NCBI GenBank assembly: GCA_021234155.1
Contig: JAJEKV010000003.1
Span: forward strand, 21,004,386-21,068,385
Source: Isoetes taiwanensis
Lineage: Eukaryota; Streptophyta; Lycopodiopsida; Isoetales; Isoetaceae
Reading direction: 5' to 3'
DNA length: 64,000 nucleotides
The position numbers and the translations under genes were made by a program. Below the pieces are notes generated by a model that did no database searches, was not told where the DNA came from, and worked only from the letters and a program-made list of their open reading frames with translations. Of the stretch, positions 59,168 through 64,000 are shown piece by piece. How positions within the stretch are numbered: position 1 is the first letter of the stretch; every line of letters begins with the position of its first letter.

Positions 59168-60184
59168 TCAATACTCATCTGCCAAGGCATCCTCTATTTG
59201 CTCAGAAAATCCTGCCAGATTATCATCGTCATAATCTAATCCATCTTCTTCCATATTGTAGTTCTCAAATAAATCCACCTCATATTCATCTTCATTGAGC
59301 TGAGAATAGTCCCTAGATGAAGCTTGAATACTCTGATGTCTATCCTCATCGTCCATACTATCTTCTTCACGGCATGAATTTAAATCTCTCTGATGAGATT
59401 CAGTCAGTTGCATAATAACGGCCTGTCTAAATGTGTTCCAATCCTTGAAATCATTCTTTAGTTCTTCATGTATTCGCAGATCGTATGCATCCAGATGTTC
59501 TCTCAATTCTATAAGGTCCTCGTTGGCACCAGAGGATATCATTAATCTGTCCTGAGAATAGTCCTCAACAACCTGGCCAATCTCATCTAGTGCAAGGTCA
59601 TCTTCTAATTTTCCATGAAGATTTTCCTCAACTGGAGCATTTACTAATAACTTTTTAGATGCCAACTTCACCCTCTTTTTGACCTGTTTAGAAAGCTTTT
59701 CTACCATTGCATAAACCCGATTGTGGTCAGCATTTACTGAACCATATAAAAACATTTTCATATTCAGCATTCTATGAACAACCCTTAGTGCAGTAGACAC
59801 TCCGTATTTTTTCAATTCTCTTATTAGGTCAAGCAGTGACTCCATGTCCTTCTGAGACAAATATATTTTAACACATGGCTCGTTTTGCTGGGTCTCATAA
59901 AGAAGGTATAACACATAAAGACCTCCTACCTTCCACGAGAGTGGTTCCTTTGAAAAAGAGCAAAGCGCAATTGTGTATAGTCCCTGCATATAGTAAGCTG
60001 GAGTTAAATCTTTTGGACAAGCTTCATGGATGAACGAAAAGCTCCGGGCACGCCACAATTCTTTCATTTGGTAAAGCTGGGTTCCTTCTATACCTGAAAA
60101 AGCCTGGAGAAGGTCCTGAATATCTTCCTCGTAGGGTTTCCAATCCATATTCGCAGAGTATGACTTGAGACGCTTCTGAGGCAT
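59168..60184 (-). CDS. snRNA-activating protein complex subunit 1 (SNAPC1/SNAP43-like)
   Basis: SNAPc binds the upstream sequence element of snRNA genes and recruits Pol II or Pol III; SNAP43 is a core subunit acting in the nucleus. The 338-residue product has the family domain at about residues 16-200: DIQDLLQAFSGIEGTQLYQM, ELWRARSFSFIHEA, then KVGGLYVLYLLYETQ (residues 85-99, equivalent to the diagnostic VGALYLLYGLYNTQ of the human protein), KIYLSQKDMESLLDLIRELK and ALRVVHRMLNMKMFLYGSVN. A basic stretch KKRVKLASKK follows, and the C-terminal ~130 residues are acidic (EEDSMDDEDRH, EDEYEVDLFENYNMEEDGLD). Length is normal for plant members. Single exon; Met1 is the first ATG in frame, though Met13 (MDWKPYEE) is close to where plant relatives begin. 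Codons are not unusual and there are no breaks. The gene downstream in orientation is a LINE remnant, and the next gene upstream is the carboxylesterase, same strand, 1.9 kb away. Confidence 0.88.
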   Translation of the reverse strand: MPQKRLKSYSANMDWKPYEEDIQDLLQAFSGIEGTQLYQMKELWRARSFSFIHEACPKDLTPAYYMQGLYTIALCSFSKEPLSWKVGGLYVLYLLYETQQNEPCVKIYLSQKDMESLLDLIRELKKYGVSTALRVVHRMLNMKMFLYGSVNADHNRVYAMVEKLSKQVKKRVKLASKKLLVNAPVEENLHGKLEDDLALDEIGQVVEDYSQDRLMISSGANEDLIELREHLDAYDLRIHEELKNDFKDWNTFRQAVIMQLTESHQRDLNSCREEDSMDDEDRHQSIQASSRDYSQLNEDEYEVDLFENYNMEEDGLDYDDDNLAGFSEQIEDALADEY

Positions 60185-60300
60185 GGCGCAACACCCAAAC
60201 AGCCTCGATCAAACAGAGAAGATAAAACAACGCAGATCCACACAGCAGCGGCTAGTCTAGGGTTGCGCGCGAGGACCGCACAGGGTTTCAAAATGAATAT

Positions 60301-60390
60301 CCCACTTCTTGGGTTGCCTAAAAGCGAGGAGTGGCATATTCCATAAAATATGCCAGTTGGTGTGTATAATTTGCTCTGACATGGGTCTAT
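60301..60390. repeat. Direct repeat A upstream of the SNAPC1-like gene
   Basis: About 85 bp (CTTGGGTTGCCTAAA... to TTTGCTCTGACATG) repeated at 61345-61422 with a few changes. Contains the palindrome CATATTCCATAAAATATG. The copy nearest the gene ends about 120 bp upstream of the ATG. Confidence 0.8.
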
Positions 60391-61340
60391 TTTGCATCTT
60401 TCAATTCGGACCTTTGATTTGGCGAATATTCTATGTTATATTCTAAATCAAAGGCTATTAGAATTTTGAGAAGAAAACTCCATTTCAGTCTCAATGGTGC
60501 AGATCGAACGTATGGTTGAAGCCAAAAAAAAAAGGCAAAAAATAAAACCCAGACGTAGCAAAGCTTGCCATTGACCCATGAACCGGCAGTGCGGCCTGCC
60601 GGAATGAATCCTGTGAATCAGGAGCGGATAAATCCTCATGAACGGATCTCAGCGCGGCCAAGAGTCTGGAGTGAATCCTGTGCCAGTCCTAGCCAGGAAT
60701 CAAAGCACAGAGGAGACGGGATTGCTCTGGCTGGAGGATTTGAAGCCCTGCCGCAATCTTTATGCAATCCTTATGGGATTTGAACCCACCATCACCAAGC
60801 GAGAAACCGAAAGATTCAAGAAACACAAAGAAAACAAAGAAAGCATGTCCCCCAGAATTGCCCTAAGTTGCCTAATGTATGGCTTCTGTCCTAAATCGGA
60901 TGATTCCGGCCAGAAGAACACAGCCCGGAAGTCCCTGCTCGCTCCACCGCCCCTACTCAATCGGCGGCAAATCGGCCTGCAAATCGGCTGCAAATCGGCT
61001 CCAAATCCTGGATCAATTCTCTTCCTCCACACCAGAACCCCTCCCTGCTTGCCTGCCCTGCTGGGATCCGTTGCCGCCCCTGCTCAAAAAGGAAAGAAGC
61101 GTGCATTCTTAACCTTCTTTCCAAATTTCTTTTCTTAGTTCTTACACCATTGAGTTCACTTAAAAAAACATGACACAAAGACAACACTGAAATAGAAACT
61201 TGCCCCTCACAACAAAAAAGCAGCTCAAACATGCACACACATACCATTTTCAATACAATACAATACAATACCAGAATCATAGTTTCCACCATTGCGTGAA
61301 TACCCTCCCGCAATACGAAACTAATTGGGTAAACTTAATT
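60391..61340. other. Spacer between the direct repeats
   Basis: ORFs on both strands (60638-61138, 61032-60760) have no family features. A GGGATTTGAACCC string resembles a tRNA T arm but the rest of a tRNA is missing. Confidence 0.4.
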
Positions 61341-61344
61341 CCAT

Positions 61345-61425
61345 TTCTTGGGTTGCCTAAAGGTGAGGAGTGGGCATATTCCATAAAATATGCCAGTTGG
61401 TGTGTAAAATTTGCTCTGACATGTA
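61345..61425. repeat. Direct repeat B
   Basis: Second copy of the 60301-60390 repeat, with GGTGAGGAGTGGGC in place of GCGAGGAGTGGC. Confidence 0.8.
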
Positions 61426-61721
61426 TGCTAGAATTACACGAATTGTTTTGTATGTCCGATATATACCATTCATACAGTTGGTAACACTAACAGAGACATC
61501 GAATAGTGACATCATTTGGGTGTAAAAAACTGGTGCCAATAGTACATCTCTTATGTAACGGTGAAAGGGAAGTCTTTTGGCACTACTGTGACATTCGTGA
61601 CATAATAAAGGAGTGTTTGATGATTCGGTGCTAACAAATTGGTACAGAAATTGATTTGATAAATTATCGGGGGATATCTCTTCACTAACCCACCTGTTGG
61701 AAAAGCACTCCTTTGTAGACT

Positions 61722-61870
61722 AGAATAGAATAGATCTTGTAACCTCCAATAGGCCATAGGACTGATACAATGGGCTCATGCAATCATTACTACTGGAAGT
61801 AGAAAACCCCTTTCTCGAAAGGTTTTCAAGGGAAAACCTTGCAGTAATGAGATCATCACAAGTTGACATT
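61722..61870 (-). mobile_element. LINE 3' end, minus strand
   Basis: On the minus strand: stem CATTACTGCAAGG ... CCAGTAGTAATG with GGTTTTCCCTTGAAAACC and GAAAGGGGTTTTC inside, then GCCCATTGTATCAGTCCTAT, GGCCTATTGG, ACAAGATCTATTCTATTCTA. Same family as at 47.2 kb; only the 3' ~150 bp inserted. Confidence 0.65.
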
Positions 61871-62098
61871 GTACGATCATATGTATGTATCTTGGAAACG
61901 CGATAACACACTAGTCTAGTGATCATCCATGAAGGAGCAGATTGAATGTAGAATGAATTCAAAACTTCAATACCAAAATTTATTATGTGACACAGTGAGA
62001 TCAACACAGAAGACTGACATAGTATGAGCAGATGCATGAATCTTGGAAGAGACATAACACAGTGGTCTAGTGATGATCAATAGACACAATGCACTGGT

Positions 62099-63091
62099 CT
62101 AGTGATCATCAATAAAGGAGCAGATATCTGTGAAGACCGTTTGAGAGGGGTGAAAATGGTAAAATATGTGAAAGGCATGAATGGCACCTTTGTAAAATTT
62201 AACAGCAACAGTATGCCCACCTTTTTCGAGACCTTCAGCATACCGAATTTGCCAGTCTTGAAGAGGATCATGTTCACCCACTATAACCAGCGATGGAGGT
62301 AAGCCAACGGCCGGTAGCCCGTCAGATCTGGGCCCAAACACATTGCAAACCGGATGATCCCGGTTTTCATGCTCTCCCAGGTAAGCCGTCCAGTGCCAAT
62401 CGGCAGCCTCGACCGATATGATGGGGACACGTGTCAGTCGGATTTCCGCCGGAGTTCGTTCCTCTCCTCCAAAATATGGCTGGATCAAAACATGCCCTTT
62501 TATCGAAATGGGCTTCAGATCTTCCTCTGCAGCTCTGCAGCCCACAAAATGCACCAGATTTCCTCCGGCAGAATCCCCCATTAGAAAACACCGGGCCAGA
62601 TCTGTATTTTCCGGCAGCTCCTTCGTGCCCTGCAGCCATTTCAGGACCTCGAAACTGTCCTCATGCGCTGCCGGATATTTGTGCTCAGGAGATCTCCGGT
62701 AATGCGCAGAAACCACAACACAGCCGCCCTTCTTCGCCAATTTGCTGCAGAAAATATGATACAGAAAAAATGCCGGAGATAGGGCTGCAAATCCGCCCCC
62801 GTGGTAGTACAGAACTAGAGGCAAGGATTTGTGGGTTTGAGTAACAGGGGCGAAAATTCTAACCCATGTACCTGTCTCTTTGTTCACGGTTACATCCCTG
62901 CTGCTTACTCCTTTTTTTCCCTTTGGATTCGCAGCGGATTTCAACTCGCACAGCTCTACAAAACGGCGATTTATGGTGTGATCTTTTCTGCGCGCCAGAT
63001 TGTTGAGAAAAGTGGGGATTTTTGCCATCAGGCGCAGCTTGACCGGAATTGTAGATTCATCTTTAGACATGCTCGCGCCGGATCTGCTCAA
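62099..63091 (-). CDS. Carboxylesterase of the plant CXE family (alpha/beta hydrolase fold-3)
   Basis: Hydrolyses esters of small molecules in the cytosol; plant CXEs act on hormone or defence esters, and the family also gave rise to the gibberellin receptor GID1. The 330-residue product has the oxyanion-hole motif HGGGF at residues 97-101, the nucleophile elbow MGDSAGGN with Ser174, Asp275 in VGEHDPLQD and His305 in GAIHAFH. The triad is complete, and the His is kept, which separates it from GID1 receptors. The region before the core (VTVNKETGTWVRIFAP) and the length are typical. There is no signal peptide. Single exon, no breaks; start is the first ATG (MSRSGASMSK), and Met8 is an alternative. 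The substrate cannot be told from sequence. Confidence 0.92.
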   Translation of the reverse strand: MSRSGASMSKDESTIPVKLRLMAKIPTFLNNLARRKDHTINRRFVELCELKSAANPKGKKGVSSRDVTVNKETGTWVRIFAPVTQTHKSLPLVLYYHGGGFAALSPAFFLYHIFCSKLAKKGGCVVVSAHYRRSPEHKYPAAHEDSFEVLKWLQGTKELPENTDLARCFLMGDSAGGNLVHFVGCRAAEEDLKPISIKGHVLIQPYFGGEERTPAEIRLTRVPIISVEAADWHWTAYLGEHENRDHPVCNVFGPRSDGLPAVGLPPSLVIVGEHDPLQDWQIRYAEGLEKGGHTVAVKFYKGAIHAFHIFYHFHPSQTVFTDICSFIDDH

Positions 63092-63181
63092 TTGAGTTCC
63101 CCAAGTTTTTAATTTCCAATCTGCTATTCTATTACTAGTTCCCTGCTACCCAAACTGCTGTTGGAAAATTATGTTAGAGAT

Positions 63182-63277
63182 AATGTTCCCCCCAGGCCCT
63201 TACGCGGGGTAAGGACCTGGCGAGCCCGGCAGGGCGGCCTGGTCCGCACCCGGCCTAAGGGCTTGGGGGCGAACATT
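63182..63277. repeat. Inverted repeat upstream of the carboxylesterase
   Basis: Arms 63182-63203 (AATGTTCCCCCCAGGCCCTT...) and 63256-63277 pair with few mismatches; the GC-rich loop carries further short palindromes. It lies about 90 bp upstream of the carboxylesterase ATG. Confidence 0.65.
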
Positions 63278-63284
63278 TTCTAAA

Positions 63285-63473
63285 GTAAAGTTAGGGGGAG
63301 GGGGATATTTCCTGCCACGTGGCGCCATCGTAGCCACACAACTCTGATTAATCCGTTATCAGCTAGCACCGGAGGAGAGGAAGCCAACATCGGAGGAGAG
63401 GAAGCGAGCTGCAGCAGATTATTGTTTTAAGATTGCTTGTAATATGGCGAAATATTCTCCCCCCTAACTTTAC
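63285..63473. mobile_element. Adjacent inverted repeat, MITE-like
   Basis: Arms 63285-63310 (GTAAAGTTAGGGGGAGGGGG...) and 63450-63473 are inverted copies with one or two mismatches, enclosing ~140 bp that include a 20-bp tandem (CGGAGGAGAGGAAGC...). Confidence 0.6.
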
Positions 63474-63474
63474 A

Positions 63475-63925
63475 GAGGTATTAAAGCTCAGCGGAATGTG
63501 CCACATCCACCCATCCCCAGCCACTCAAAATGTGAAAAAAGTTCCAATTTGATACAGAGTAGGGTGTTATGCCTATTATAACAAACAAGAGCCTGAGGCC
63601 TGAGTTTGTTATAGTAGGGCATGACACCTGAGTTCTAGGGTGTTATCAGCCTTAACAAATTGGGCCGGAGAGTTTATACTAGTTTTAGGGTGGTTTTCAT
63701 AACATGGTAGGTGTTTATGGCCATTTGGCACAAATAACAAACTCGGGGCTTTTCAATGTGTTACTGATGGGTAACACCACTGCATCCAATGGCTGAGATC
63801 TAATCTTGGCTATAAAATTTGAAGGCCAAGTTGATAAGGAGGTATTAAAGCTCACTGAAATGTGCTACATCCACCCATCCCTAGCCACTTAAAATGTCTA
63901 AAAGTTCCAACTTGATACGAAATTG
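63475..63925. repeat. Direct repeat pair, ~88 bp, 363 bp apart
   Basis: AGGTATTAAAGCTCA..CC(A/T)CATCCACCCATCCC(C/T)AGCC... at 63477-63563 and 63840-63925. Between them is a segment with repeated GTGTTAT words. No gene. Confidence 0.75.
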
Positions 63926-64000
63926 GTTAAATCGCCCTTTAAACCTGACCACTTGAACCCCGTTTCCAATTGCCCTCTTGATGTCAATTGCGTTGTTGAT

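Noticed and set aside
60770-60790. tRNA T-arm-like string GGGATTTGAACCC
   Set aside because: Matches a reversed B box, but no A box, anticodon stem or acceptor stem can be placed around it.
62354-63112. Plus-strand ORFs of 76-137 codons opposite the carboxylesterase
   Set aside because: Antisense shadows of the real gene.

Overview
The window looks like nuclear DNA of a large, repeat-rich land plant. Multi-exon gene remnants have GT/AG introns. There are PLS-type pentatricopeptide (PPR) repeats, a plant-type carboxylesterase, an FtsH7/9-like AAA exon and an organellar-type 5'-3' exonuclease. Plant-style LINE, Ty3/gypsy, PIF/Harbinger, Helitron-like and MITE sequences are also present. The wording of the PPR repeats (SLRACAKAKDLEGGRQVH, ILKACGSMRMLDKG) and the very high transposon load suggest a seed-free vascular plant, most likely a fern. 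That is an inference from style, not an identification.

Only two loci look like intact host genes, both intronless and on the minus strand near the right end: an SNAPC1/SNAP43-like subunit of the snRNA-activating complex (59168-60184) and a class I-type carboxylesterase (62099-63091) with a full catalytic triad. A third intact coding unit is a PIF/Harbinger transposase (11295-12613, minus) with a complete DDE triad, which reads through if a 50-nt GT..AG intron is removed. A broken MYB/SANT-like partner ORF lies on the plus strand (about 8760-9892).

Layout. 0-3.3 kb: shuffled repeats, including two clusters of a GGTATAC-type palindromic motif. 4-5 kb: a gypsy pol fragment. 5.2-6.6 kb: a broken PPR gene. 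6.9-8.2 kb: GA-rich satellite carrying a tRNA-derived SINE. 8.24-12.95 kb: candidate Harbinger element. 13.3 kb: Helitron-like 3' hairpin. 14-18 kb: a CT-tract element and unidentified exon-like segments. 18.5-21 kb: a LINE fragment and two Helitron-like ends. 21-24.5 kb: a 1.6-kb polypyrimidine tract and a 1.19-kb tandem duplication. 25.7-27 kb: a LINE 3' half. 28.5-32.4 kb: a second, inverted copy of the PPR gene between copies of a kelch-like exon. 33.6-44 kb: fragments of several unrelated host genes on both strands (glutathionyl-hydroquinone reductase, LRR kinase, 5'-3' exonuclease, ATP synthase delta', FtsH), introns retained. 45-46.3 and 48.6-49.5 kb: an unusual GATTCYCTTAGATT-type degenerate repeat. 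47.9-55.8 kb: an LTR element with very large LTRs and almost no internal region, flanked by TTTCC. 56-57.3 kb: a LINE whose 3' half is inverted in place. 59-64 kb: the two genes, and foldback repeats.

Most of the window is transposon-built. The interesting content is structural: nested insertions that can be dated against each other, gene fragments collected in one place, and element ends that can be recognised from paired copies and empty sites.
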